A stretch of DNA of 16,236 nucleotides, taken from the NCBI GenBank assembly GCA_964404205.1, contig CAYOJD010000077.1:1-16236 (forward strand), given 5' to 3'. Each line of letters begins with the position of its first letter. The stretch's first letter is position 1. The notes below the pieces were generated by a model. That model searched no databases and was not told the origin of the DNA. It saw only the letters and a list, made by a program, of their open reading frames with translations. This stretch comes from CAZWBR01 sp964404205 (GTDB lineage Bacteria; Bacteroidota; Bacteroidia; Bacteroidales; Prolixibacteraceae). Below are positions 1 to 7,579 of the stretch, piece after piece. The position numbers and the translations under genes were made by a program.

Positions 1-902
1 TCTACAATGCTCGCCAGTGGGTTATCGATGCCGTTGGCGATGGCTCGTTGAAAGAGGTTAAAGGTTAGCTCGATAGTTATACCAACTTTCTCCCGTCGGT
101 AATTATGCGGTACAAATTCAGCGATAAAGTACAACTGAAAGGGGCCTATACCAACACCATTGCCCGTCCGAAATATTTCGATCTGGCTCCCCATCAGGAG
201 TTGAACTACGAAGACAATGAGGTGGTTGTGGGTAACCCAAATCTGAAACCAACTCTTTCGATGAACTTCGATTTGATGAGCGAATTTTATTTGAGCCAGG
301 CCAATTTGATTTCGTTAGGCTTTTTCTACAAGGATATCAAAGATTTTATTGTTGAGAAGACGTTGCGCGATTACAATTTCAGCGGCAACGTTTGGAACAA
401 ATACAAAGAGCCTGTCAATGCCGGCGATGCCTCACTGTTTGGTATCGAAACCTCGGTTCAGCAAAAACTCTTCTTCCTGCCGGGATTCCTGAAAAACTTA
501 TCGCTCTATGCCAATTACACCTACAACTACTCTAAAGTTAAGCATTTCAATATCGAAGATCGTGAAGAGGAGGAGTTGAGGTTGCCCGGGACTCCGGCGC
601 ATACCTTAAATGCTTCGCTGGCTTACGAATCTAAAAAGCTCACCGCCCGTATATCTTATAACTTTGCTTCCGATTTTATTGATGAGTTGGGTAGTGCAAC
701 TATTTACGATCGCTACTACGATAAGGTAAATTATCTTGACCTGAATCTCAATTATAAAATTGGAAAATACCTTAATGTGTATGGAAATGTGAACAATATG
801 CTCAATCAGCCATTGCGATACTATCAAGGTAGCGAACAGTATACCATGCAAGCCGAATACTACAATGTTCGTTTTGATGCAGGAGTTAAACTTACATTTT
901 GA
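1..902 (+). pseudogene. TonB-dependent outer-membrane receptor, 3' part, interrupted by an in-frame TAG
   Basis: This is the C-terminal beta-barrel of a TonB-dependent receptor, which imports a ligand across the outer membrane using TonB energy. The reading frame enters from outside the window (frame of base 3), runs open to a TAG at 66-68 and continues in the same frame to the TGA at 900-902. Family-like sequence lies on both sides of the TAG: SYTNFLPS at 75-98, then RYKFSDK, TIARPKYFDLAP and VVGNPNLKPT. Alternating amphipathic strands follow, and the protein ends FDAGVKLTF, with the terminal Phe typical of outer-membrane proteins. The ATG at 105 lies inside a conserved stretch and is not a credible start. 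The gene is therefore broken by one nonsense codon, or the base is a sequence error. The substrate cannot be read from the sequence; the phosphoesterase downstream suggests a phosphorylated compound (inference). Confidence 0.82.
66..68 (+). other. Premature in-frame TAG stop in the receptor gene
   Basis: The codons before it read SLKEVKG and those after it read LDSYTNFLPS. The frame does not change across the TAG, so this is a substitution-type nonsense codon and not a frameshift. A single base change from GAG, AAG or CAG would produce it. Confidence 0.8.
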
Positions 903-928
903 TTTGATTCAATATTTTTGATTATCAT

Positions 929-972
929 GGAATCCTGATGCTGCGGCTTTTAGTTGCAGCTCAGGAATTTCC
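929..972 (+). other. Long intercistronic hairpin
   Basis: Between the receptor stop and the phosphoesterase ATG lies an inverted repeat. The inner arms are GCTGCGGC (940-947) and GTTGCAGC (953-960), with loop TTTTA. They are extended outward by CCTGA (934-938) with TCAGG (961-965) past one bulged T, and by GGAA (929-932) with TTCC (969-972). No T-run follows, so it is not a classical terminator. It could protect or process a shared mRNA, or reduce read-through (inference). It also makes the possible ATG at 938 an unlikely start, since that codon is buried in the stem. Confidence 0.6.
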
Positions 973-988
973 TTTAAAATTGAAACTG

Positions 989-1957
989 ATGAAAAAACAA
1001 TTGCTTTTTACCCTTTTGGTTATCACGTTGCTTTACACCTTTTCCGCCTGTCAGCCCGCGGCTACCCAAGCAACGTTAACATCGAAATTTGGTTCATCCG
1101 TTTACGATGACGGATTGAACTTTTATGTAGCCAACGATTTGGGACGTAACGGCTATTTCAAACAAAAACCCATTGCCGAACTGATGGGCAATATGGCCGA
1201 TTCGCTCGATATCGAATTTGTGGCCCTGGCTGGCGACTGTCACCACTTCAATGGTGTTCAAAGTACAGCCGACCCGCTATGGATGACCAACTTTGAAACC
1301 ATCTATAGCCATCCCGACCTGATGATCGACTGGTTTCCCATTCTGGGGAATCACGAATATCGCGGGAATACAGATGCCGTACTCGACTATTCGAAAATCA
1401 GCCGCCGCTGGGTGATGCCTGCCCGATACTACACCAAGGTAATCCCCGAAACGGACGACCATGCCAGTTTAACGATCCTTTTCATCGATACTACCCCTTT
1501 GATGAAAGAATACTGGAGCGAACCCGACAAATATCCCGATGTTCAGAAACAGGATACTGCCCGCCAGCTGGCCTGGATGGACAGTGTTTTGACGGTTTCG
1601 GCAACAAAGTTCAATATCGTGATTGGCCATCATCCCATCTATGTCTCGGAGAAGAAACGTGCCGATGCCCCTTCGCTAATAGCATCGCTCGACCCTATTC
1701 TGCGTAAACATCAGGTCGATTTCTATATTGCCGGCCATTCGCATACCTTTCAGCATCTGCGCAAAGAGGGCAGTGTGGTCAATTATGTGGTCAATGCCTC
1801 CGCTTCGCTGGGGCGTGAGCCAATTAAAGGGCCCGATACCCAATTCTGTTCATCCGACGAAGGGTTCAGTGTGATGAGCCTTGGTAAAAACGAACTGAAA
1901 ATGAGCTTTATCAACTACAAAGGAGAGGCCATTCATCAGATTGTTGCCCAGAAGTAG
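989..1957 (+). CDS. Lipoprotein metallophosphoesterase (calcineurin-like, purple-acid-phosphatase type)
   Basis: A predicted exported phosphohydrolase with a two-metal site. I start it at the ATG at 989, because residues 1-21 then form a lipoprotein signal (MKKQ, hydrophobic core, lipobox FSAC with Cys21). The ATG at 938 would put a hydrophilic tail in front of the signal. The metallophosphoesterase motifs occur in order: NDLG near residue 50, AGDCHH near 82-86, GNHE at 120-123, GHHP at 213-216 and GHSH at 249-252. The first motif reads NDxG rather than the usual GDxG or DxH. The length of 322 aa and the layout resemble tartrate-resistant acid phosphatases. It follows the receptor gene by 86 bp in the same direction, the pairing expected when a surface phosphatase and an importer act together. 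The true substrate is unknown. Confidence 0.85.
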   Translation: MKKQLLFTLLVITLLYTFSACQPAATQATLTSKFGSSVYDDGLNFYVANDLGRNGYFKQKPIAELMGNMADSLDIEFVALAGDCHHFNGVQSTADPLWMTNFETIYSHPDLMIDWFPILGNHEYRGNTDAVLDYSKISRRWVMPARYYTKVIPETDDHASLTILFIDTTPLMKEYWSEPDKYPDVQKQDTARQLAWMDSVLTVSATKFNIVIGHHPIYVSEKKRADAPSLIASLDPILRKHQVDFYIAGHSHTFQHLRKEGSVVNYVVNASASLGREPIKGPDTQFCSSDEGFSVMSLGKNELKMSFINYKGEAIHQIVAQK

Positions 1958-1981
1958 ACATTGCCGAATACGATGTAACGA

Positions 1982-2026
1982 AAAGCCCCCTATTCCGATC
2001 GCCACCGGTATAGGGGGTCTTTCTTT
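1982..2026 (+). terminator. Rho-independent terminator after the phosphoesterase
   Basis: The arms are CCCCCTAT (1986-1993) and ATAGGGGG (2010-2017), with an inner CCG/CGG pairing (1995-1997 with 2006-2008). They are followed by TCTTTCTTT, and an A-rich stretch precedes the stem. It lies 28 bp after the stop codon of the metallophosphoesterase gene. Confidence 0.85.
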
Positions 2027-2126
2027 GCCGTTTATGCGGGGAGCCGGTAAAACGCAAAGTCTGGCGGGGAGCCAGCCGGCATTGGCGGACAATTGCCATA
2101 GCCTGGCGGAGAAATGCCGGAGCGGC

Positions 2127-2231
2127 AAACCTCCGCTGCCTGTCGGAAATAGCCCGCTGCCCGTCGGCAAACCTCCGCTGTCCGTCGGCAAACCTCCGCT
2201 GTCCGTCGGCAAACCTCCGCTGCCCGTCGGT
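2127..2231. repeat. Five tandem copies of a 21-bp GC-rich repeat
   Basis: Units start at 2127, 2148, 2169, 2190 and 2211. Units three and four are identical; the others differ at a few bases. The core is CCTCCGCTGTCCGTCGG. Upstream, from about 2060, there are more degenerate units of similar spacing, such as TGGCGGACAATTGCC then TGGCGGAGAAATGCC. The unit is seven codons long, so frames stay open on both strands (plus-strand reading GKPPLSV). No start signal, homology or conserved context supports a protein, so I treat it as a non-coding minisatellite. Confidence 0.85.
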
Positions 2232-2280
2232 CTGCCACTACTGTCAGCCGCACCTCAAGGTTCTCGATAGCTTCAAGGTT

Positions 2281-2466
2281 GCAAATATTTTTTTTTACTG
2301 ATGATTGCCTTTTGGCGAATGTTATCGCGAACAGCCGACAATTGGTCATAACCTCTATCTTGTTAGGTGCGGCTATATGCTGTAAAGCGACATCCCGCCC
2401 ATGCAAGTTTTTTTCATCCTGAAAAAAAATATCACAATCCGTGTAGCCCTTATCTTTGCCTCCTCT
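2281..2466. other. Gene-free AT-rich stretch with a perfect hairpin
   Basis: This is the remainder of the gap between the repeat array and the crp-type gene. It contains a 9-bp perfect inverted repeat with a TCC loop (TTTTTTTCA at 2408-2416, TGAAAAAAA at 2420-2428). It lies about 40 bp beyond the regulator's stop codon and could serve as a weak terminator for the minus-strand operon. A TATCTTTG box at 2451-2458 matches the Bacteroidota -7 consensus on the plus strand, but no -33 element or plus-strand gene accompanies it. I see nothing else here. Confidence 0.4.
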
Positions 2467-3123
2467 TTAAACCAGCGCCGAATAATCAATCTTGTTCCGT
2501 CCAATCACGATACGCCGTTGTTGCTCCAGTTTTTTCAGCAGTCGCGAAACCACTTCGCGTGAGCTGTTCAGCGCCAGCGCAATATCCTGATGGGTACCGG
2601 TAAAGGTGGTCTGGTTGGTCGATTTATATCTGTCGGTAAAGAACTTCAGCAACCGGCTGTCCATATTCATAAAGGCGATACCATCGATGGTTTCCAGCAG
2701 TTCGTCGAAGCGGCGGCGATAGGCATACATCACAAACTCCTTCCAGGTGCGATAGGTTGCCATCCACTGGTCGAGCAGCGGTACCGGAACACGTACAACC
2801 GTGGCGGGGCTTTCGGCCACTGCTTTAATATTGCTGCGGATATGACCCATACAGCAGGTGAGGGCCATGGCGCAAACCTCGCCCGGATTTAAATAGTAAA
2901 GCAGAAGTTCCCGGCCATCGTCGTCCAACCGGTACACCCTTACGGTTCCCTCTATCACCAGCGGAAACGACTTGATATATTGCCCGTCGCGAATCAACTC
3001 TTCGCCTTCGGCAATGGCTATCAATTCGCCATGTTCCCCAATAGCCGACTTCAATCCGGCCTCGAAATAGGGAAACCGTTTTTCGATAACGGCGATGTCA
3101 AACCGATATAGGGGCTTTGGCAT
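2467..3123 (-). CDS. Crp/Fnr-family transcriptional regulator
   Basis: A one-component DNA-binding regulator of 218 aa. Residues about 30-115 form a cyclic-nucleotide-binding-type beta-roll (FPLVIEGTVRVYRLDDDGRE and LNPGEVCAMALTCC). A dimerisation helix follows, and residues about 172-218 form the winged helix with recognition segment HQDIALALNSSREVVSRLLK. Cys84, Cys90 and Cys91 are clustered in the sensory domain. The pattern does not match the N-terminal Cys cluster of FNR, so I do not claim iron-sulfur sensing. The cAMP-binding RxS signature is not evident either, so the ligand is unknown. Its ATG lies 11 bp after the stop codon of the GH97 gene on the same strand, so the two are probably co-transcribed and it may control that operon. 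Confidence 0.9.
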   Translation of the reverse strand: MPKPLYRFDIAVIEKRFPYFEAGLKSAIGEHGELIAIAEGEELIRDGQYIKSFPLVIEGTVRVYRLDDDGRELLLYYLNPGEVCAMALTCCMGHIRSNIKAVAESPATVVRVPVPLLDQWMATYRTWKEFVMYAYRRRFDELLETIDGIAFMNMDSRLLKFFTDRYKSTNQTTFTGTHQDIALALNSSREVVSRLLKKLEQQRRIVIGRNKIDYSALV

Positions 3124-3134
3124 ATTTGTTATTT

Positions 3135-5075
3135 TTATTTCGATCGGATAACGGCCACCCAGCCGCCATTGTTGGCCATCCGAACGGTGATTTCATCGTC
3201 TCCTTTCAGTGGCTTCAACGATTTCTGCAACTGAGAAGGTTCTGTATCGGCTTTTTTACCATCGGCCCAAATCTCCATCTCATAATCTCCTTTCGGAAGA
3301 AAATCAAGTTTCAACGTTACCTCTCTGGCTTTGCTGTTGTTCATCACTCCCACAAACCACCGCTGGCCATCTTTTTTGGCAATGGCCACATATTCGCCCG
3401 GATAGCCGCCCATATAGCGGATATCGTCCCATACGGTAGGTACAATCTTCAGAAAATCGGCTCCCGGCTGATTTATGATATGATTGGGATGGTCGCAAAC
3501 CACGGTAAGCGGACTCTCATAAATCACAAATTTCGAAAGCTCGGCTGCCCGGGTGTTCCAAACCAGTGCAGGAGTCTGCTGTTTCCACTGCGCGCGGGTG
3601 ACATTTAAGAAGCCCCCCGGCGTGTAGTCCATTTGTCCGGCCAACATGCGGGTAAAGGCCAGTTTAACGTTGTGTTCCGGGCTCATCTTATCCGAAAATT
3701 TATAATACTCGTTGCCCATTACCCCTTCGCGGGTAATCATATTGGGCCAGGTCCGAATAATGCCATCGGGTTTATAGGCACCGTGAAAATCGACCAATAA
3801 CTTATTGTCGGCGGCACAACGAATGATATCGTGGTACCAGTTCACCATTGGCTGGTCGTCGCGATCCATAAAGTCGATTTTAATACCAGCCACGCCCCAC
3901 GAGTGGTACAACGGGAAGGCCTTTTTGTAGGCTGCATTGCGGTTCACATCGCTGCTATAGAGCCATACAATGATTTTCACATTTTTGGTTGCCGCATAAC
4001 GGATAATCTCCGGCATATCGATCTGAGGTGCCCATTGGGTAATATCAGCTTTGGGTTGGTTGAAGGGGCCATACCACTGCCAGTCGACCAGCATATAGGG
4101 CCAGCCCATTGCCGATGCCAAATCGATATATTGTTTGATAACCGGCATCTCCATTTTTACTTCGCCGCTCCACCAGTGGTCCCAGGCACTGATACCCGGC
4201 TTAATCCACGAGGGATCTTTTATGGCACATGGATCATTCAGGTTCTGTATCATTTCCGATTCAATTAACCGGCCGGGCGATTCGCCCATCATCACTACGC
4301 GCCAGGGGGTATCTGCCTCGTCGGCAAAACGAACCTTAACCCCTTCTTCCGCTTCGCCCGGAAACGGAACGAGCTTTGTTACCAGCTGGTTGGTGGTACC
4401 GTTGGTGCCCAGATAAAAGGCGGCGTAGTTATCAATTTTAGCTTCCGTAATGGCCATCCAGCAGTGGGGGGTTAGCTCCATCAGCAGGGGCATACCGGCA
4501 ATCGACTGTTCGTTCAGCTTGCTGAGCGGCTGTTCCATAAACTCCGCTTCGTTCGATGTCGAATAGCCGCCATAGGCTACTACCCAGGCTTTCGGGTCGC
4601 CGGCGATGGCAAAAGTGGTCAGTTCTTTGGTGATTTGCCGTTCGCCAATCTTTTCGGCACGGCTCAGGTGGTAACGAAAAGCCACCCCATCGTTGTAGGC
4701 GCGAAACTGAAGTTGCATCTCGCGCATTGGAGCTGCTTTCTCTTTCAGCGAAAGGGTGATTTCGTTGCAGTGGTCCACTACCGAAGCATGTTTCGATTTT
4801 ACCACCGGAAACCATGTCTCGTTTATCTCTTTACGGGAATCGCCCACCACGGCAAAACCGCCTTTCATGGCCGGCTCGGTGCGAAATTCAAAGCCCAGCA
4901 GCGATTTTTCGATAACCGGATTGCCTTTAAAAGTGACGGAATAGGTGAGGAGGTCGTCATTTTGGACTGTTACCTGCAACTGTTGGTCGGGCGATACAAG
5001 TTGATAAGTCTGGGCCCAAAGCGTTTGGCCCGAAAGCAATAAAGCGAACAGGATAATTTTGTTTGTCAGTTTCAT
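3135..5075 (-). CDS. Secreted glycoside hydrolase family 97 alpha-glycosidase, retaining type
   Basis: A predicted periplasmic or surface alpha-glycosidase of 646 aa. I start it at the ATG at 5075, because MKLTNKIILFALLLSGQTLWAQ is a clean signal peptide; the longer reading needs a GTG start and puts 21 extra residues before it. The order is an N-terminal GH97 beta-sandwich (about 25-280), a catalytic TIM barrel (about 285-560, with SWIKPGISAWDHWWSG, YMLVDWQWYGP and GIKIDFMDRDDQ) and a C-terminal beta domain. Asp401 in KIDFMD and Glu456 in GNEYYK are 55 residues apart, as I recall for the nucleophile Asp415 and acid/base Glu470 of the retaining alpha-galactosidase BT1871. This favours alpha-galactosidase-like activity over SusB-type inverting alpha-glucosidase. 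It lies 63 bp behind hydG, with an inverted repeat in the gap, and is followed at once by the Crp-type regulator. Confidence 0.9.
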   Translation of the reverse strand: MKLTNKIILFALLLSGQTLWAQTYQLVSPDQQLQVTVQNDDLLTYSVTFKGNPVIEKSLLGFEFRTEPAMKGGFAVVGDSRKEINETWFPVVKSKHASVVDHCNEITLSLKEKAAPMREMQLQFRAYNDGVAFRYHLSRAEKIGERQITKELTTFAIAGDPKAWVVAYGGYSTSNEAEFMEQPLSKLNEQSIAGMPLLMELTPHCWMAITEAKIDNYAAFYLGTNGTTNQLVTKLVPFPGEAEEGVKVRFADEADTPWRVVMMGESPGRLIESEMIQNLNDPCAIKDPSWIKPGISAWDHWWSGEVKMEMPVIKQYIDLASAMGWPYMLVDWQWYGPFNQPKADITQWAPQIDMPEIIRYAATKNVKIIVWLYSSDVNRNAAYKKAFPLYHSWGVAGIKIDFMDRDDQPMVNWYHDIIRCAADNKLLVDFHGAYKPDGIIRTWPNMITREGVMGNEYYKFSDKMSPEHNVKLAFTRMLAGQMDYTPGGFLNVTRAQWKQQTPALVWNTRAAELSKFVIYESPLTVVCDHPNHIINQPGADFLKIVPTVWDDIRYMGGYPGEYVAIAKKDGQRWFVGVMNNSKAREVTLKLDFLPKGDYEMEIWADGKKADTEPSQLQKSLKPLKGDDEITVRMANNGGWVAVIRSK

Positions 5076-5087
5076 GTCGGATAATTG

Positions 5088-5127
5088 GTTGTTGAAATTC
5101 AACCCGAAAATAACCAATTTCAACAAC
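5088..5127. promoter_or_regulatory. Inverted repeat upstream of the GH97 gene, candidate operator
   Basis: Two perfect 12-bp arms, GTTGTTGAAATT (5088-5099) and AATTTCAACAAC (5116-5127), are separated by 16 bp. The left arm also overlaps a shorter palindrome, GTTGAAATTCAAC (5091-5103). The whole lies in the 63-bp gap between the hydG stop and the GH97 start. There is no T-run after it. A regulator site or an mRNA hairpin are both possible; the co-transcribed Crp-type protein is the obvious candidate binder (inference). Confidence 0.5.
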
Positions 5128-5138
5128 AGCCGATGCAC

Positions 5139-6650
5139 TTACAGGTACAAATCGCGTTCGCCGGCCAAAATCCACTCGTAATCTTTGCGGAACTTCTCCA
5201 TCAGGTGGGGACGTTTCTGAAAATAGTCCATCTCTTCAATCTCTTTCATCTCCTGTACAATAAGCGGTTCGCCAATGGCACGGGTCTCGGCCGAGGCATA
5301 GTCGCTCAGGTATTCGCGAAAGGTCAATACCGCGTTCAGCTTACAAAATTTTCCTTCTACGCAGTGGCTCAGCATCCCCATAATGGTCTCGCCGGTACGG
5401 CCGCAACGGTAACCTGCCGTACAGAACGACGAGATATAGCCCATACGGCCCACTTCGCGGATCACCTCGTCCAAATCGCGCGGGTCGCCAATGGTAAACT
5501 GTTTCTTATCCAAATCTTCCTCGCTCTTCTGGTCCGAATAGGCCCCAATGCCAATGCGGGTCGAAGCATCGGTCTGGGTACAGCCCAACTGAATCACCTC
5601 CCGTTTGATTTCGGCTTTCTCTCGGGCCGTCACAATCATCCCCGCCGTGGGCACCGAGAGGCGCAGCACCGCCACCAGTTTTTTAAACTGTTCGTCGGTA
5701 ACATGATATTGCGAGTTGCTGCTCAGCCACGAGCCCGATGCAGGGGTCATCCTGGGGAAGGAGAGGGTATGCGGCCCTATGCCAAACTGCCGTTCCAAAT
5801 CGAGGGTGTGGTGCAGCAGTCCCATCACCTCGAAGCGCCAGTCGTAGAGGCCGAAAAGGGCACCAATGGCCACATCGTCGAGCCCTGCCTCGATGGCCCG
5901 GTGGAGCGAATAGAGCCGCCAGCGGTAGTCGCCTTTGATGGTGTTGGCCGGATGCACCGAACGGTAAGTATCGTGATGGTAAGTCTCCTGAAACACCTGA
6001 TAGGTGCCGATACCGGCCTCTTTCAGCCGTTTCAGTTTGGCCATCTCCATCGGGGCAGCGTTGATATTGACCCTGCGGATATTGGTTGGCCGTCCCGAAA
6101 CAGGCGCCTTTTCCTCGACCGAATAGACCGTTCGAATGGCCTCTACCATATAATCGGCATCGGTACGGGCATGTTCGCCAAAGACCAGAATCAACCGCTT
6201 ATGCCCTTCGTTCAATACCGAAACCGTCTCGCGCCGAATCTCCTCCATCGTCAGGCGGCGGCGCACCTCACGGTTGTTGGCTTCGCGGAAACCACAATAC
6301 TCACAGTTGTTGACACAGAGGTTCGAGCAATATAACGGCGCAAAAAAGACGATACGGTTATCGTACACCTTTTTCTTCAACTGCAGAGCGGTGGCATTGA
6401 TCTCCTCCCACAGCTCCGGCTCTTCGACATGCAGCAGGGCAGCCGTCTCGTTGGGCGAGAGGGTTTTTATGGAAAGCGACTTTTGCAGAATATCGCGGAT
6501 GAAAGCCTTATCTGGACGACGATTGGCGGCCAGCGTATCGAAAATAGCCTGCTCATCGATAAAATCTTTACCGTTAACCAGATATTTATCAATCTCTTCC
6601 GGTCGAATCACCCCCGCTTTCCAATTGCTGATATTGCTTTCTGCCATCAT
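5139..6650 (-). CDS. hydG: [FeFe]-hydrogenase H-cluster radical SAM maturase HydG
   Basis: HydG cleaves tyrosine to supply CO and cyanide for the diiron site of [FeFe] hydrogenase. The protein is 503 aa, about the family length. The radical-SAM cluster motif is CVNNCEYC (Cys112, Cys116, Cys119) at the start of a TIM barrel, with VFGEHARTD, INAAPM, YQVFQETYH and FPRMTPA following. The C-terminal extension that separates HydG from the thiamine enzyme ThiH is present (FCTAGYRCGRTGE to GKFCKLNAVLTF). The classical CX2CX22C of that extension would use Cys410, residue 413 and Cys436; here residue 413 is Gly, with Cys416 and Cys430 nearby. The start is one of two adjacent ATGs. It is the first gene of a minus-strand run with the GH97 gene; hydE and hydF are not in the window, and the hydrogenase lies about 4 kb away. 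Confidence 0.93.
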   Translation of the reverse strand: MMAESNISNWKAGVIRPEEIDKYLVNGKDFIDEQAIFDTLAANRRPDKAFIRDILQKSLSIKTLSPNETAALLHVEEPELWEEINATALQLKKKVYDNRIVFFAPLYCSNLCVNNCEYCGFREANNREVRRRLTMEEIRRETVSVLNEGHKRLILVFGEHARTDADYMVEAIRTVYSVEEKAPVSGRPTNIRRVNINAAPMEMAKLKRLKEAGIGTYQVFQETYHHDTYRSVHPANTIKGDYRWRLYSLHRAIEAGLDDVAIGALFGLYDWRFEVMGLLHHTLDLERQFGIGPHTLSFPRMTPASGSWLSSNSQYHVTDEQFKKLVAVLRLSVPTAGMIVTAREKAEIKREVIQLGCTQTDASTRIGIGAYSDQKSEEDLDKKQFTIGDPRDLDEVIREVGRMGYISSFCTAGYRCGRTGETIMGMLSHCVEGKFCKLNAVLTFREYLSDYASAETRAIGEPLIVQEMKEIEEMDYFQKRPHLMEKFRKDYEWILAGERDLYL

Positions 6651-6664
6651 CGTGTTTCTTGCAA

Positions 6665-6672
6665 CAAATATA
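6665..6672 (-). promoter_or_regulatory. Candidate -7 promoter box for hydG
   Basis: On the minus strand this reads TATATTTG, a full match to the Bacteroidota TAnnTTTG box, 15 bp before the first hydG ATG. No clear -33 TTG lies at the usual distance, and the implied leader is very short, so the call is tentative. Confidence 0.4.
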
Positions 6673-6784
6673 ACGCTTTTGGGGGGAAGATGGTTTTTAT
6701 GGTTTATGAGTTAAGTCAGTTACCTTAACGATACCATCTAAGACAAATGGTCGTGTCATTGAAATACAAGTAACATCGGTACTC

Positions 6785-7549
6785 CTATCCAAGAAATCTT
6801 TCTTGGAAATGCTTTTCCAAAAGTTCTGTATCAGGCAAAAACCGAACTGGCATTTGAATCTTTTTATGATGAAAGACTGAAAAATAGCTTTGTACAAAAC
6901 TGTCTTTTGACTTAAGAAATTCACTACAAATTAAAATTTGGAAATCATTATTGATAGCTATATATCCATTCTCAAAGGCTTTGTCGTGTAACGAGTTGAG
7001 CAAAATTCCATTTTGGGGGTTGAGCCTGTTTTTTATATCGATTGACCAAGGTATAATATGACTGGCGATTAAAAAACTTGAGTTACTGAACCCTGTTACA
7101 GCACATTTCCCAGTGTAGTTCGCCAACACAATTTGCCGAAAGACATCTTGGTTGATACGTGTTTTTACTTCTCTAACTTTTGTTTCGCCAGTAAGATTTT
7201 CAATACCAGTTAAGATATTTCTGTACTTATTTTCGATCGATGTTTTTTGAATATGAGCAAGAATTTTTTCACTCTCAAAAATTAACTCTTCTTTGTTGTT
7301 GCTAAATTCTTCCCAAATTGGTTGAACTTGAGCAAGACCGCCACGCAATCCTACAACTCCTCTGTTTTGGTGATATGGGTCAACACTTGCAAAGTTGCTT
7401 AAACGCATTGCAACTGCACTTGGAGTTCGATGAATTAAAGTTGATAACTCAACTACCTCTTTGGTCCCATGATGAAATTTTCCAAAAGGAATCTTTAAGT
7501 AAAGATTGAATGCTAAAATTAGCTCTTCACGTGTCCAGTTATTTGACAT
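6785..7549 (-). CDS. HNH endonuclease (HNH_2 type)
   Basis: A predicted nuclease of 254 aa. The C-terminal half carries an HNH fold: CAVTG at 149-153, ASHIIPW with His164, NPQNGILLNSLHDKAFENG with Asn180 and His188. The N-terminal part (about 1-110, NWTREELILAFNLYLKIPFG and HRTPSAVAMRLSNFASVDP) looks like the DNA-recognition region commonly fused to such nucleases in stand-alone restriction-like proteins. No methyltransferase or other restriction subunit is adjacent. The gene is visibly more AT-rich than its neighbours, which suggests horizontal acquisition. It begins 30 bp after the deacetylase stop on the same strand and may be read from that promoter. Whether it defends against foreign DNA or serves a mobile element is not shown. 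Confidence 0.85.
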   Translation of the reverse strand: MSNNWTREELILAFNLYLKIPFGKFHHGTKEVVELSTLIHRTPSAVAMRLSNFASVDPYHQNRGVVGLRGGLAQVQPIWEEFSNNKEELIFESEKILAHIQKTSIENKYRNILTGIENLTGETKVREVKTRINQDVFRQIVLANYTGKCAVTGFSNSSFLIASHIIPWSIDIKNRLNPQNGILLNSLHDKAFENGYIAINNDFQILICSEFLKSKDSFVQSYFSVFHHKKIQMPVRFLPDTELLEKHFQERFLG

Positions 7550-7579
7550 TCTGATAATATTAACGAAGATGTGTTAGGA

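Noticed and set aside
938..988. Upstream ATG for the metallophosphoesterase
   Set aside because: It would add 17 residues before a clean lipoprotein signal, and the codon lies inside a hairpin stem.
2127..2231. CRISPR array
   Set aside because: Units are contiguous 21-bp copies without unique spacers, and no cas gene is present.
1941..2406. Open frames on both strands across the 21-bp repeats (109 and 120-124 codons)
   Set aside because: The repeat length is a multiple of three, which keeps every frame open; they overlap the terminator, have no domain and no upstream signals.
2451..2458. Promoter box TATCTTTG on the plus strand
   Set aside because: No -33 element and no plus-strand gene follow; it would only make antisense RNA to the regulator gene.
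5085..6335. A 416-codon open frame on the plus strand opposite hydG
   Set aside because: It is antisense to a clear hydG with full family motifs; its protein has no recognisable features, and the long frame follows from codon bias.
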